NCBI GenBank assembly: GCA_003508835.1
Contig: PUFA01000167.1
Location: 1,798,001 to 1,862,000, forward strand
DNA: 64,000 bases
Direction: 5' to 3'
Origin: Eonycteris spelaea
Taxonomy: Eukaryota; Chordata; Mammalia; Chiroptera; Pteropodidae
Under the pieces are notes generated by a model. It was not told where the DNA came from. It worked only from the letters and a program-made list of their open reading frames with translations, and did not search any database. Positions 11,372 to 25,449 of this stretch are shown here, in pieces; position 1 is the stretch's first letter; each line of letters opens with the position of its first letter. The position numbers and the translations under genes are program-made.

Positions 11372-14300
11372 CTGTTGAAAACAAGGGAGACATTCATGTT
11401 GTTTAACTGAGTAGCTAATATAGATATGATATTACTTACTATGGGAGAAGGGTACATAAGAATAAAGATAAAAAAAAAAGAATCAAGATGAGGTTCTTGT
11501 TATGAGGTCCATACATGTGGGGAATGGAGTGGCAAAACAAGAACTAGGTGCAACGTAAAAGCAAATACAATACAGAATGTGCTAAACTATAATGATTTAT
11601 TTCTAAGACTACCTCCTTTTCATTTGTTTAGAAAACCCTCAAGGTGCCATTCTTTTGCCACAGTGTAAACTCAAATATTAAAAATATAGCACAGAATGTA
11701 GGCTAGAGATCCAAGAGAAACAATTTCAAATTCAATTAAGACCAAACAAATATTATTTTTTTCTTGTAAAAAGGAAACTTCCACCATTAAAAAAGAAATT
11801 CGACATACAGTTTTTAGTCATATTTTTTTTCCTCATTGGTAGCAATTCATGACACTACACTTTTAAAGGGGGAAAAATAAGCATTTGCGGATGAAAATAG
11901 AGTGATCAATAAAACTGCATTTTAAGAATGTATATAAAATGTTTAATACAAAACAGTTTAGGAAAACCTATTTCTGAGATGGATTCCGTATCAAATCTTT
12001 TATAGTACAATTACTGTGGGTTAGATATGTAGAACTTAAAACAACCACTTCTGCATGAGTCGATTTTCACCATGTGTTTAGAGTGTTTATATTTGGAGAC
12101 TTTTTTTTTTTTTTTTTTTGCATGAAATAGACCTGGAGTTGGCTTGTGAAAAGGTCTTGCAAACAGATAGAAATCTTGTGATTGTTAGTTAACTAAAATT
12201 CATCTGGTTCTTTCCTGTTTCTTCTGTAATTGCAAGGCTGTACGATTCCATAAAGCACCAATAATTATGTGCTGCCTTGAGGGTACATAGGAAAGGAAGA
12301 GTGATGTGCTACTTCTAGAAATAATCCTGGGTATGTACCTAGTACCCTCTAGTAGAGATGATTTACACTCCCTTCACTTGTGTTTTTCTATGATGTTTAA
12401 AATGTACTCTTTTCCAGTAACTAAGTTCCTCAGTTCACTTAGCAAGTTCAGTTAACTACCTCTGGAAAACATCAATCTTGATCACCTTTATTAACTAAAA
12501 TCTTTAATTGAGCTCACACAGTCATTTTGTAAATATGTACCTTTGTGTCTGTTCAATGGCAATACTCATAAAAGATATTACACACATACAAATAAAATAA
12601 ACATTAGTTGTTTTTATGAAAGTGTTTTTCTATCACAGACATTTAATGGACTGTCTTTCAGCTAAAGTAAAATCTAGGAAGTAAGAGAATAGTGTTTCAC
12701 AATACCACTTTCTCAACTAGAAAAAAAAATCTTTTAAAACTAAAAATTACCTTGGGTTAATTATCATTTTTAAGCAATGCTAATTCCTTTGAGGGTAAAA
12801 AAAAACCCCTTAAGTTATTAAACAGAATTAAAAAAACTCATTCCAACACAAATTTCAGGCAGATTTCATAAGCAAACCTATCACTCTTATTGACTAGATG
12901 CTCTCACTGTTCAAAAGTTTTATTAAACACCTAAAAAGAAAATTAATAGTCCTAAATTTTCCATCTGCTCGAAATTAATTTTTGAGGAAGTTCTCTTCTT
13001 CATCTTTCTGCTTAGAATGCTATAATTTACATATGGGTTTCATTTTCCTGTTTTTAATTTTCTTAAAAGAGATTGCCATGTGGTAGAGTTAAACATCCTT
13101 GGTTAAACTTGGGTAAGAATGTTACTTCTTGTCTGGTCTTAGGTCTGTATAAGTGAATGTGAAACAGTTGCTGTAATGTGATGTGTAACATAAGATGATT
13201 TGGCTGGGCCTTTTCCCACTAAAATTGCATCCTTTGAGGATATATTCTGTGTAAAGATAGGAGAAAACAGTGTATCAGCATCAACATTTTGCCAAAACGA
13301 AAAGCTAATGTTTTCATATAATTGGCAAGAATGAATACTTTAACTCAATCATTTAACCTATGGCATTCACATAGTCAAGAGGAAAATGGAAATAATAATG
13401 AGCAAGCAAAAAAAAAAAAAGGCATAGTTTATAATAAAACATAAAAACACATGAGACAATAGGAAAGCATTAAGAAAACTACAAACTAGATATCTTAAAT
13501 TTTTAGCTACACTTTCAAGTAACAATTGTCAAAAAAGGGATACCTGGGTTGGCTACTAAATGAAGCTGTATATGCTTCTCTTATTACATAAAATAGATTT
13601 CAAATACTTTAATATTTTATTTATGAATTAATAACTTATTGATAATACCTGAGATGAAACCTTAGCTTCCTAAGTGCAGGCTTCTTATATTTTTACCAAA
13701 GATTATTTAGAATTATTCTAATACAGTGATATTTTCCATATTCACCTCAAACTGTCTTATTCTTCTATTATGTTCTCTCTCCGTGTTTACTGGAGATATT
13801 CTTACTACTCTGCTCCCAGACAATACTATTCTTTTTCTAGGTGATTTGGCTCTGGAACAAGCAGTTTGGTTTATATATATTTACGTTTACCATTAGACAT
13901 CAGCATTAGCCATTGAGTGTTCTATTTTGTCTCTTTATCTCTCTTCGGTTATTTTTGAAGTGTTTAAGATATCTTCTGTTATTTCAGGGTTTGCAGCTGT
14001 TGAGTATGACTGAATACCAGATAAATCTGCACCACAAAGCTCTGTACATATAGGATGGGTATTCTATACCTCTGCACTACTGACATTTTGGGCTAATTCT
14101 GTTGTAAGGGGCTGTCCTGTGCATCACAGGATGTTTTGGCAACATCCCTGACCTATACCCAGTATATATACCCATTCTAGTTGTGACAACCAAAAACATT
14201 TCCAGACATTGCTAAATGTCCCCTGAATGACAACTAATTATCTAGGCTCCATCTGTGCTTTACTAATCTAAGGTCAATGATACTTCTTACACTTACACAT

Positions 14301-15982
14301 ACACATTGTCTTTCACTATAAGAAATAATAAAATCTGGAAAAGAGCACTGAGGAAGGACAGTTTAACATGCTGAAAGCACAATGAATTCTCTAAAAGATT
14401 TCTGTTTCAACAGTCAATATATTAGAATGAGGCCTTGAAAAGAGGTACTTTTCTGTGAAGCTCTTTGCGCTTATACTATCATTTTCTACAACAAGAAAAG
14501 TAAGAGGTCAAGGAATCTTATCATCTTAGACTTAAAAAGGACTTCTAGATAATTTAGTATTATGCTTACAACTTTCATGGTAACTGGGTTGTGCTTACCA
14601 TTAAAAGTTTAAGAAAAGTTGCTCTCTCAAAATTATTTCAATGTTAACAACCTATGAATCTTAGAAGATGCTTTAAAGAATTCGAAACATTTTTAATCCT
14701 TAGCTGAGATTATGTATGCTTATATTTATCCTCAGATAAATAACATCAATTCTCAGGTCTTCTTCAAAAAAATTTCTAAATATTACAATAATTTAGTTTG
14801 TATTTTTTAATCTTTAATGTATTTTATTTTCTGTGATGGACCATCTTCTAAGTATTCCATATCTATGAGAAGTGCAAACCAAAATAAAACATAATACTCT
14901 ATAGGGAATATAGTTTACTTGAGAGAGATGACTCTTAAATGCTCCATCCTATTTAAAGGAATTAGTTTGGGGGAATTCAGGCTATTGTCAGAGTGGCTAG
15001 ACTAAATGTCAAACATAGAAGAAATCTTCCTCATTATGAAAGCCTAACAGCTTTATAAAAAAAAAAGTAGTTATGCATAAATTCAATGTTAGAACACTTT
15101 TTTGAGGGGGTCATGTAAATAATTCCAAAGAGGACAAGGAATATTCACTTTTCGGTCAGATGGTATAAATACAAATGCCCTGCAGTGGTTTTATTGGAAT
15201 GAGTTATGTTTAAAAGGGTACAATATATTATTTAAGAGTGCTGGTGAATTACAGCAATAAAGTTCATTTTGATTCATTAATTACCAATCAGTTGAGAGTC
15301 TACTATGTGCTGCTGGGCATTGTGCTAAATGTTCTATACATAGGGGGATGGGACAAGAATTTATTATCTAAGCATAAAAACACTTAAGCTGCTACTAATT
15401 TTATAAAGTTAAAAGACAAGCACATTTACAATGATTTTAATCAATCAGAACAAAAATACAGCTATGACCACATGTATTTAATGTGAAAAAATTAAGTTTT
15501 CTAAAAGCAAAAAATAACAACATTCTATGACTTTGTATTGGCAATAAAATGATTATGGTTAGATAGGTGCTCAGCATGCCTTTTGTTGATGGGAATATTC
15601 ATCCTCAGTTATCAAAATGGTACACATTATACAGAACAGCAGGCTCTCTACTATAAGCATGTGTACATAAAACTACACACATCTGTCTGAAATCTCTTTG
15701 AAAGTCAGGAATTCACAATATTTGCTATCTGAATTTCAAGAAAGACTTTTCGTGTATTTTTATCTCCTTACTAATGAAATATTATGTGGTATCTGCCAAA
15801 TCTAGTTTTAAATCACATAAGGAAAGAGAGTTTGGCACAACTCTACAAACTTGCAAAATAGAAGAAAACTAGGAAGTCTGAACTTTTAAAACTGACATTT
15901 GATTTGTGTGACTAAGACATAACTACACTGGCCAACAATTTATAGCTGAGGAAGTAGAGGAAGATTATACATAGACACTTAC
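11372..15982 (-). other. TMEM167A: TMEM167A intron 3
   Basis: AT-rich intron between a consensus donor (GTAAGTGT, minus strand from 15982) and the CAG acceptor next to 11371. It contains an 18-base T run near 12102, an A run near 13409 and a MER5A-like element near 14.1 kb. I see nothing coding in it. Confidence 0.9.
14062..14243 (-). mobile_element. MER5A-type hAT-Charlie non-autonomous DNA transposon
   Basis: The diagnostic blocks are in the right order for a reverse-oriented copy: 'tctgcactactgacatttt', 'ggggctgtcctgtgcatc', 'aggatgttttggcaacatcc', 'gttgtgacaaccaaaaacat', 'ccagacattgctaaatgtcc'. The outermost ends are degraded. Confidence 0.85.
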
Positions 15983-16017
15983 CAATTCTGGCACACTTCC
16001 AAAATATACCCAACAAT
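15983..16017 (-). CDS. TMEM167A: TMEM167A coding exon 3
   Basis: A 35-nt micro-exon, too short to show as an open frame. The minus strand shows a pyrimidine tract and CAG acceptor, then A TTG TTG GGT ATA TTT TGG AAG TGT GCC AGA ATT G, then donor GTAAGT. It encodes LLGIFWKCARI with split glycines at both ends (residues 38 and 50). Both junctions keep the frame with exons 2 and 4. The segment is the conserved loop between the two membrane-spanning parts of KISH proteins. Confidence 0.96.
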
Positions 16018-19000
16018 CTGCATAGAATAAAAAAGAAAAAAGTAGCTATTGATTACTGGGAAAGGTAAATCATTCTCTTAGTTATCATATAGAGAATTCA
16101 TTATATACTAGCATTTTAACTTCTGATGCTTTGCTTCAACAATGAAATTGTTTGATATCAAGCCACTGCAATAACTTATCAACCATCAATGTATAAACTG
16201 GACTGTATGTGGTGTCATAAGTTAAATCCAAGGTAAATTAATGTATGTGGCAAAAATTTGCACAATGGCTTATTACTATAGGATTGATTCAGTCAACTTC
16301 AAGTGCTTTACTTTCAAAAGCAGGAAATACACATGCCAATTTAATTAAAAATAGATTTTGAGAAAATGTTAAATGAATACAATTGGTTTGGAATGAATTT
16401 TGACTTTAAAAAATAAAACTCTCATACTAAAAAAAAACCTACTTCTTATAGGACGTAGTAGCTCTATATTTAAATGATCCGTAACCATAAACAGCACTTA
16501 TATAACTATGTCATTCAATGTGTGCCTGTTTTTGATATAATTAGATAATCCTAGTATAGGGACACTGTATTAGAGTTAACTATGGCATTTAAAACACATA
16601 AACCTGGAAATAAAAAGAATTAAAATAAAGATGCCCATTTCAATCTATGAATGAATATATTATGAATTAAATGATATTATATGTATCTATCACTTACTTG
16701 GCATGTATAAAAAGTATAAGCTTAAAAAAAGTCATTTAATGAAAAGATATCAGGAAAAAAACATTGCAGGTAACTGTTTTGTTGGTCTGAAAGAATAGAA
16801 TAACAAATGGTGTTACACATGGTTACAAACCAAGATAAATTATGTTACTTATTGCATTAAGTTAAGATTGGTGTAACAAAATCATAAAACTTAAATTCCA
16901 GGAAAATTTATATTACTCTCTTTTTGCCTGAAGAGAAGATGGCTGGCTAATGAATCATTTTATTAGAATGATTAAGAATGAAAGAAAATATGGGTTCAAT
17001 TAAGTTCTATATAGGTTCCGCCTCTAAAATATAACCTCCTGACCTCAAAGTAGTCTCTTACTTTAGGTTAAATGAAATAGGTAAAAATATAAAATATTTT
17101 TTAGGATGGACATTGTGACAGGTGGAACAATTATATTATGGGAATAAAAGGACAAAAATCATATATATCTCTTAAAAGCAATGCAGAATAAAATAAAGGC
17201 TAGAACATACTTAAGTTCAATGTTACTTAATTGGCTGCGTAACTGTGAGCAAGGTACTTTATCTCTTTAATAATGATGCAATAGGTTGTTATAAGGAGAA
17301 AATGAGTTATTACACAAAATCTTTAGCATACTGACTAACCTGCTATGTTCAGTAATACACAGGCTAAAGACACATATGACAATAACTCAAGATAGCACTT
17401 AAAATTGGCTTACATTTCATCGAAAATGGAAGACAACTGGTTTGTGATCTGCAATATCACGGTTGCTTGATTCTAAAAACCTATCATTCTATAACCTATC
17501 GATTATAACATGCACTACTGATTTAAAGCTACTCTAGTTAAGGGACTCAGAGGCAGGATACCTGATGAAGTTCCTCCATGGGAAGCTTAAAGCCTCAAAG
17601 AACACAAGAACACAGTCTGAAACCACAGGATCACAATCAAGGTCTTTTAGGTCTGATATTCTAGAAATAATTCCAAGTATTATTAGGAAGTTGGTACAAC
17701 ACAGCCTATTGAAAGCTCTTAATATAAAACAAATTTCCTAACTTGGTCACCTAGATTTATCAGTATCATTTTGACCTTTTTAACATATTTCCTTACCTAG
17801 ACATATTTTGCAATATCCCAAATGCTATCTATTAAAACACATGAACTTTACTAGTTGGTAAAAAACCAATACAATTTTATTGCTTAGCTTCTATGGTTAT
17901 AAGCCAGTAAGCATATCTGCTGATCAAGCTATCAGATCTATGAAAATAGGAAAAGGAAACATAGTAGCAATCTTTTCCTGCTGGTTTTTGGTTCCATATT
18001 ATTATTTCAACAGTGAAGTCATCAAAAACTCATTTTATCCATTAGGTCTAGACATCTCCACCTAAGCAGGAATACTCACTATAATAAAAGGAAAATTTAT
18101 GACGAGTCTCATAAAAATATGTATTTTAACAAAAAATAACAATGGACTATACATTTTTTTCTATAGAAAAATACTTATGTAGAACTCAAAATAAAATGGG
18201 GCTTAACATTAATATAAATAAAAACAAAGTTTTTATGGAAAGCTTCCAAACAGTTGATTGAATCAGTATATAATTCGAAATGTAAAAATAGGCATGCTAT
18301 GTTTTTGGTCTTTTATGTAGGAGAAATATACTACTACTCAACCTCTACTGTAAGGCTGGCAGCCCTGAGAACTCCTTTTTTTAATGTAGCATGTTATGGA
18401 TGTATTCCTGCTCCCAGAGAAATGAGGAGCAGACTTATTTCCACATGCAATATACTTTTTATAATGGCATCACTAAAGTATAAATATTCTATTCTACTAC
18501 TATGTGATTATTCTTTAATGAAATAAACATAAGTACCTTATTAGATGGACATTATGTATTATATTAGAATTCTAAACAACTGATCAATGAGAATGTTTAC
18601 TGGTTTCTACTATATGCTTTAGCTGTAAGTTAATAGTCTGGGGTTGCAGAGAAAGGAAAGAAGAAAATAAAATTGGCTGGGTAAAAAGGCTTCATGCATA
18701 ACTAAAAAGCAAATAAATTATATAATTTCACAAATGCACTAAGTATGAAATTGAGTGCTGAATACTAAGTGCAATAAGAGGTCAGATAAAAAGGCTGGCA
18801 CAACGAGAGCACAATTTTTACAAAGCAAGTGGGCCACTATCATAAAACTGATAAATAACATGTTTTCAACTTCAGTAGGTTAAATAATATCTCTCAGTCC
18901 AACAAAAACAAATTATCAGTTTATGAGAAGATGATTACTGATTTCCAGTATTCAAAACTGGTGAGAGGTTCTATTTATTCCTTTGTGTTCAAACAACCCT

Positions 19001-19869
19001 AAGAAATAAAAAGGAAAAGTAACAACAACCAAATGATTTAGATAATGTGATGTTTGAATAAATGCTAATTATGACTCCAAAGATAGAAGAAAAGAAAGCA
19101 GAAATTATTATTCTGATAGTTGAATATCTACCACCTAGCCTCTTACAGGTCCTTTTCTTTCCATTAAAAGCAAAAAAGGTGCTGGAGATTATTATTCCTA
19201 TGTGAAATATTATATTTTTTCATCTTTTTTATTTCTTAAGATGATTACGTGAGATACAGGCTCTTATCAAGGAAGGATTATGATAATTATTCATAGAAAT
19301 TAATAAACATAAGGTGAAGAAAGTTTAGTTTTTATCACATGGTCTTTTTTTTTTACATATACACTCTTTCTTTTGGTTAAATTCAATATGTATTTTAGTA
19401 TTATAAACATGGCACTTTAAAATTTAATTATTATATTAAGCTCAATTTTTTGGAGGGTGTGAATATATAATTAAAAGAGTGACATACACAAGACTTAATT
19501 TTTACTAGTCTTAAGTAAGCTAAATAAATTTCTCTAAAGATGTTTGCCTAATGATACAAACAGTATCTTATATAGTTAGAGCAATGTTGGATTGGAAAGG
19601 AAACGTTTATATCATTATTTTTGTGAACACAGTGCCTGCAAATTATTCAAAACTTTCAAAATGTGATAACCAACTTTGCTATCTTTATTTAGTAAGATTC
19701 TGTGAATACAAAGTTTTTGGATTTTTAAAAACAGAGGGAGAAAATAATGTAAAAGTTATTATAAAACTAAGTTACATAGAGGAATTAAATTATTTAGTCA
19801 AGTTTATAGTAATAACATTCAATGGCTATAAGAACTAATTTGGGTGATTAGACTTCATTAATAACATAC
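16018..19869 (-). other. TMEM167A: TMEM167A intron 2
   Basis: Bounded by donor GTATGT (minus strand, 19869-19864) and the CAG acceptor at 16020-16018. It is AT-rich and holds a MIR fragment near 17.2 kb. Several short open frames (for example 18254-18526 and 19551-19838) have no recognisable product. Confidence 0.9.
17205..17345 (+). mobile_element. MIR SINE fragment
   Basis: 'gcgtaactgtgagcaaggta', then 'ctttatctctttaa' and 'ataaggagaaaatgagttat', follows the MIR order (splice-like core, T-rich part, then the GAGTTA 3' part) with many substitutions. Confidence 0.55.
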
Positions 19870-19979
19870 CCAGTTTTATTTCTGTCCAAGACGCTAGGTG
19901 CCAAGGATCGGATATAAGCACAGGTACATATAAGCAGCAAGATTACAGTCAACAGACTCTGAAAATTGAAAATGGCAGA
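19870..19979 (-). CDS. TMEM167A: TMEM167A coding exon 2
   Basis: Main coding exon of TMEM167A (KISH family, Golgi membrane, linked to constitutive secretion in animal cells). The minus strand reads acceptor TTTTTAG, then codons for [20 protein letters not shown] and [17 protein letters not shown], then donor GTATGT. Residues 2-38 contain the hydrophobic N-terminal segment (about residues 8-23), which acts as a signal-peptide or membrane anchor, and an Asn-Lys-Thr sequon after it. The exon starts directly after the ATG that ends exon 1 and stops after the first two bases of a Gly codon. All codons are intact, so this is a functional gene rather than a retrocopy. Confidence 0.97.
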
Positions 19980-20231
19980 CTAAAAAGAGAAAAAGAAAAA
20001 TTAATATCACAAGTAAAATTGCATATTAAAACATGCCAGACAAGTCTATATTAAGAATCATACTTTAGTTATTCTGAGAATGCACCCTCTCCTTCATTTT
20101 TAGGACTAAGGAATGGAGAAGATGCAACAAAAATTTTTAAATTCAACAACTTGAAAACACTACCAAGTATGTCATGAATCCAAAATAGCTCATTAAAGCT
20201 GAATTGTTAAGTAATTAATATAGATGTTCTA

Positions 20232-20365
20232 GGGGCCCAGACTATGAGGCAGGATATGGAATCTACTAACTCTGCCAGCAGCTGGCTTTTTGAACTCAGT
20301 TGATTCATTAGCCTCTCTAGGTCTGTTTCACATCTGTAAAACTGGGTGGAGAGTGGGGAGATTCA
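20232..20365 (+). mobile_element. MIR SINE fragment
   Basis: 'atggaatctactaactctgc', 'gattcattagcctctctagg' and 'cacatctgtaaaactgg' match the MIR 'tgactagctgtg / cctctctgagcc / ctgtaaaatggg' succession. Confidence 0.65.
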
Positions 20366-20449
20366 CTGCTGATTCTTTAAAAGTTATTAAAAATTTTAAC
20401 ACAGGAAATACAGGAAATCACAGGTTTCCAGTCGAAGTAAAATGAAGGT

Positions 20450-20690
20450 GTGCTTACTCTACTGAAAATTCAGCTCAAGTATATTTTGCAGCAAGTCTCC
20501 TTGAACTTATCTGCCTCCCATCTCCTACTTAATATAGAACTCTCCTCTCTGTTCTCAGAGCAAACAGTAACATATTATAATGCTTATCCCTCAAGAATGG
20601 ACATTGTCTTATCAGACTCTGAAAATGCAGCACCTGACTATGTACCTGCCATACAGCAGGAGCCCAATAAGGGATGAACAAATAAAATAA
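20450..20690 (+). mobile_element. L2 3' fragment
   Basis: 'gctcaagtatattttgcagc', 'aatggacattgtcttatcag' and a final 'ccatacagcaggagcccaat' correspond in order to the L2 3' end ('...caggtctc / gggacattgtct / gcacatagtaggcgctcaat'). Confidence 0.6.
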
Positions 20691-20729
20691 ATATTTAAAA
20701 GTGCAGAAATACTACTATACATACAGCCT

Positions 20730-21180
20730 CCCCAAAATCAAATGAAAAACAATTACATACATCCAATAACATAAGGCAATTAAGTAAGGTGGCTAGGTAC
20801 ATAATTAAAGTATTTAAATCAATAGCCTCCATGATTATATTATCAACCAGTTAAAAGACATAATGGAAAAGAGACTAAATTTATAACAGCAACTAGAATA
20901 AAAAGTTAAACTATCTGGGGATAAGCTTAACACGAAATGTGCAATATTGGCATCAAAGGACAAAACTGACAAAACCTTAAGCATACTGAAGAACATAGGA
21001 GCAGAATGAAGTAGTATACCAAGTTCTTATATTAGAAGGCAACATCATAAAGCTAATCTGTAAATTTAAAGTGAAACTAATGTGCTATTTTTTTTGAAAT
21101 AGACAAGTGATTTTCAAATTTGTATGGAAAAATAATTAATAGCCAGGAGAATCTAAAAAAGAACAAGCCCTGTCAAAAAC
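20730..21180 (+). mobile_element. Old L1/HAL1-type ORF2-derived fragment
   Basis: The sequence follows the L1 ORF2 3' half on the plus strand: 'ggtggctaggtacataat', 'aataaaaagttaaactatct', 'ttaagcatactgaagaac', and at the end 'tttgtatggaaaaat', 'atagccaggagaatctaaaa', 'agaacaagc'. No intact frame remains. Confidence 0.65.
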
Positions 21181-22329
21181 TGTCATTTATTTTTTAACCT
21201 TTTACAAGTTTTTGATATTTATAAACTACTCAAACATTAAAAACATTGTACATGTTATTCATCAATATTAAAGACAAAAAATGTTTACATACAATGCTAG
21301 TGGTGGAAAAGTAGCATGCAAAATTTCTCAATCAGTGTATCTTTAGTTACATAAATCTTTTTGCAAAGAGGGGAGAATGCAGTGATTATCTCTGCAAGGT
21401 TTTTAACCTAATTCTCAACTTCTCTGGATTTCTCAAATTTTCTAAGTGTTACTTTTATGTTTTGAAAAAAACAAAAGAAAAATCATTTGTATTTATTTTA
21501 ATAGCTGTTTTTCTATAGAAATCATTTCTTCACAGTAGCAAGGGTAGTTTATATTTTGGTTTTTAATTGAGTTTTAATTTTGCACCTGTGAAGGAAAGTG
21601 ATATGCACCTTATAACTTGAAATAAACTAATGAATGAATTAATATCATTCATATTAATGATCAATTATAGATAGAAAACACAGTATTTGAACATGTATGA
21701 GTATGTTAATAAATAGTATTTGATAATAACCTCATGAAATATAAAGTACAGATTTCCTTCTAGCCGGCATAACTAAACATGTATTTAGTATCTACTCTGT
21801 GGCATGAGGCTAGACACAGCATTAAAAAAGTACATAGCACAATTCCTTTCCAACAAGGACTTTACAGCTAACAACAGTCACAACATATTCACTGAGTGCT
21901 TCTTTTAGATTATCTTATTTATCCTCCTATATGTTATTAAAATCCTTATTTTATACATGAGGCAACTGAGGCATACAGCAGTTATAACTGAATTAGAATA
22001 TGACATATATTTAAAAAACTAAATAGCAACTCTGTGGCATATTTAAGTTACGACAGCCAGGCTGACAAAAAATGCGTTTTCATAAAGAAAAGTCAGGAAA
22101 AGCTTCAAGGAAAAGCAGAAATGCATCAAGCTTGAAAAAGCACAATTAGATAAAGAATAGAGAACAGGCTCCAAAAGAGACAAAAGCATGTAAAACATTC
22201 CCACAGAATCAGGAATTTGAATGTTCAGGGAATAATGAGCACATTTAATGTATTAAGCAAAGGATTCATGTACTAAAGTGGCTGGAAAATAAGTTTGCTA
22301 AGTAGGTTTATCATCTTTCTAATGGAGTT

Positions 22330-22560
22330 ATCTAAATTCATGATTTCAGTGTATACTTTTCCCCTCCCTGAATGTCTTGTTAAAGAAACATGCTTAAATG
22401 ATACGGTGTCTAAGACTGATTTCTAAATAGTCCTGTGTGTGTGTATGTGGTGGAAGGTGTGGGGCTGATGATGAAATGCTGAGTATAGGAGGCTTCACTA
22501 TACTCTTCTTTCTACTTTTGCCTGTTAGAATTTTTTCATAATAAAAATTTTAAGAGGCAC
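22330..22560 (+). mobile_element. L1-type 3' UTR fragment
   Basis: It ends with 'actatactcttctttctact' and 'ttttttcataataaaaattt', the typical tail of old mammalian L1 3' UTRs, followed by a short A-rich end. The exact subfamily is not assigned. Confidence 0.5.
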
Positions 22561-23119
22561 TTAAAACATAACTATTAAAGAAGTAGGATGTATATATACA
22601 CATTTGTATGTGAAACCATTTACAAATGAAAATCATTTACAAGTATGCAATATATGATACATACAACTTTGTTCCTGGGGTTTATAGACCCTAACATTTA
22701 GACAAATAATCTTAGGTAGTAAAGACTTTTAGATGTACTCAGACTGGTCAAAAGTGTGTTTCAAACTTACAGACATTAGCCTAACACTGCTTAGCCTACC
22801 TAAGCATTCCTCTTAATAGTTAGCATCTGTTGTCTGCTGATACAAAATTTTAGTCTCAGGGTTAAAGGAAACAGATGTTCCTGTTCTACAGAAAAATAAT
22901 TGGGGTTTTCAATAGGAAAGTGTTATTAAAGGAAAGGGAGAAAGCTAAAAAAAAGCATATTTGATCACAAAATAGAGGGAAAGATGATTTAAAAAAAGGC
23001 AATGGGAAAGTAAAATTCATTTGTGTTTAATTTTTTCCAGATATTTTAAATCATAAAATCTTTTTCAAGATATTCTGTGTTTTTGTACATGCTTTCTAGT
23101 TTTGCCTGCTTGGTAAACT

Positions 23120-23345
23120 GACTCAGCCTTCTGGTCTCAACTCAAGGGTTACCTCCTCTGGGAAGTCTTCTGTCCACTCTCCAAACCAAACAGTCAGGAT
23201 ATTTGTACATGTCTGTCATACACATACCTGGCTATGATAACATCTAGCAAATAGTATTGTAATTGAAACCTTTATTTTATTGCGGTTCCTATCAATTCCT
23301 TGCCTCTCAAACAAAACAGTGCTCAGTAGTCACTGAAAAATGCTG
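23120..23345 (+). mobile_element. L2 3' fragment
   Basis: 'tctcaactcaagggttacct', 'cctctgggaagtcttctgtc', 'aattccttgcctctcaaac' and 'cagtgctcagtagtcactg' follow the L2 3' order. Confidence 0.6.
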
Positions 23346-23399
23346 AACAAACATAAACTTGAAAACAATCACAAATCATAGATATTTTAACAAATTCAA

Positions 23400-23700
23400 G
23401 AGCATACTTAGATTCTTGCCTTTTCCAGCTTCTAGAGGCTGCCTGCATTCCTTGGCTAGTGATCCCGCATCACTCTGATCTCTACAGTCACTTCTTTTGA
23501 TTATGACCCCCCTGCCTCCTTCTTACAAGGATCCTTGTGATTACATCACCCCTCTCCCCATACTTAAGATAATCACCCCATTCCAAAATTAATCAAATCT
23601 GTAAAGTCCCCTTTACCAAGTAGGATAACAAGATAACATATTCACAACTTTTTTTGGGGGGGTGGTGGTGGTGCGGCATTCTGTCTAACACATCTACAAA
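23400..23700. repeat. Medium-reiterated mammalian repeat, family not named
   Basis: 'cttgccttttccagcttcta', 'gaggctgcctgcattccttg', 'cctcctgcctccttcttac' style blocks, 'aggatccttgtgattacat' and 'gtaaagtcccctttaccaag' form a succession I know from a dispersed mammalian repeat. I cannot give its name with confidence. Confidence 0.5.
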
Positions 23701-25132
23701 CATGTCCTTTTTATAAAGAGGTATCCGATAACATACCCTAGACTCAGGGCTTCCTTGGCACCCTCAGGAGCACAATCTTGAATGCAGTCAGAAAGGTAAC
23801 CCCTGGGATTGTGGAAAACTGCAGCCGTGTCCTGCCCTTTGACCATTACTCATTACTCTCAGAGTTGTGCTCACTCTTCTGAAAAATGGCAATGGAGATC
23901 CCAAACTATTTTCTCCAAAAGCTCTCCATACTCCAGATGTATCACACTACTCATAGCTAATAAGAATTTCTGATATGCTTCGAATAATGTGTTATTGTAT
24001 TAATTTATCCAAATTGAAAGGAAATAAACTTGATGAGTAGGCTACTTTGTATAACTGTTCTGAAGTAAATCATAATTTGTTAGGCTATTTGAAATAATGA
24101 AACTAATTCAGACTTTCATTTGGGCACCACTACAGTACATAAAATCATTTATTAATAATAAGACATTGGTCAATGCATACCTTAGTGTCCAAACACGAAA
24201 TTACTCACAATGTTGACACATCTTTTTGAAATTCTATATACCCAAGTCAGTTGAAAAGGTAGGAGTATTTAGTTCAGATTCAATTTTTGTCATTTTATAT
24301 AGACAGCTATAATTTACTTTCAGAATCATTCCTGAATGTTAAAACTATATTCACTAAGTTTGGCTATAAGGTTAAACTGGTTTTGTTTTTAGATACATAA
24401 ATAAAAAATACTTCTAGGCAAAAGAAACTATCCAAAGCATTAGGATAGAAAAAAAGGGAAAAAGATCCAAGCAGTATAAAGGTTCAAATAAAGAAACAAT
24501 GAGGAAGTCAGCAAAAATATACATATTAATATGCTAAACAGTGCTTTGCCCAGGAAGTGTTCAATAACTGGCTGCTAACCATACATCTGCAGAAAAGACC
24601 TAAGCCCGCATTACTTTCGTTAGTTCTGATCACGTAAGTATATGTAGCTTTATTTTTAGAATTATTAAAATAGTTTAACCAATTTATTAATTAAGGACCT
24701 TCTTTCTGCATAAGCAGCTGGGGCTTTAAATGAATGCCTCTAAGCTGTGAAATACATTTTTATTGACATATTAATTCTTCCAGTTTAACTGAAATTCACT
24801 TTTCAACAAGAATTGAATACCAAAGACTTAAATTTTTAAACCTCCAAATAGTAATAATTTTACTTGTTTAATACCTACTGCTTTTACACAAAACTAAATC
24901 ATTTATCTCTCTCTGGGGGTTGGAGAAAATCTAGAAATGACATTCCTGACCTAATTGTGATAAAACTAATACTGCACTGGAAAAGTGGGTCAGCATTTTA
25001 TCATTTACAAATCTAGGTCAGGTCAGCATTTCCAACTAGTTTGTACTTGTAAATTCATATGCACCACTATTATCTCTTAAAATGGAAAACATGGAAATGA
25101 AGGAATAAATGTTAAGCCTATATGTGAATGTA

Positions 25133-25133
<1 letters not shown>

Positions 25134-25170
<37 letters not shown>
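25134..25170. repeat. (CA)n microsatellite
   Basis: An uninterrupted CA array of about 18 units in TMEM167A intron 1. Confidence 0.98.
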
Positions 25171-25173
<3 letters not shown>

Positions 25174-25449
25174 ATCTCAAATAACTGACTATAGGTGATT
25201 GAAAAGATTTCCACTAACATATAGAAATATTTAACATTTTCTTTTGGGGTTATTAGCACATATATTCAACCTTTGTTATTTACTATAAGGTAGCACTGAT
25301 ATTACACCAAATATACAAGTTATTTTAACTTAATTTGAAACCCAGAAATCAGGGATTGTTCAATGCTTCAATGTTAAGAACACATCAGCTTATTTTAATA
25401 CTAGTGGCTACTAAACATTTGGGTTATTTATTTAAATAATCCAAGTGTA

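Noticed and set aside
19551..19838. 95-codon plus-strand open frame beside TMEM167A exon 2
   Set aside because: It is AT-rich with no family resemblance, and opposite to the gene. TMEM167A's exon at 19870-19979 reads on the other strand.
25134..25170. Possible CRISPR or structured repeat
   Set aside because: It is a plain CA dinucleotide array. No spacer structure exists anywhere in the window and the DNA is vertebrate.
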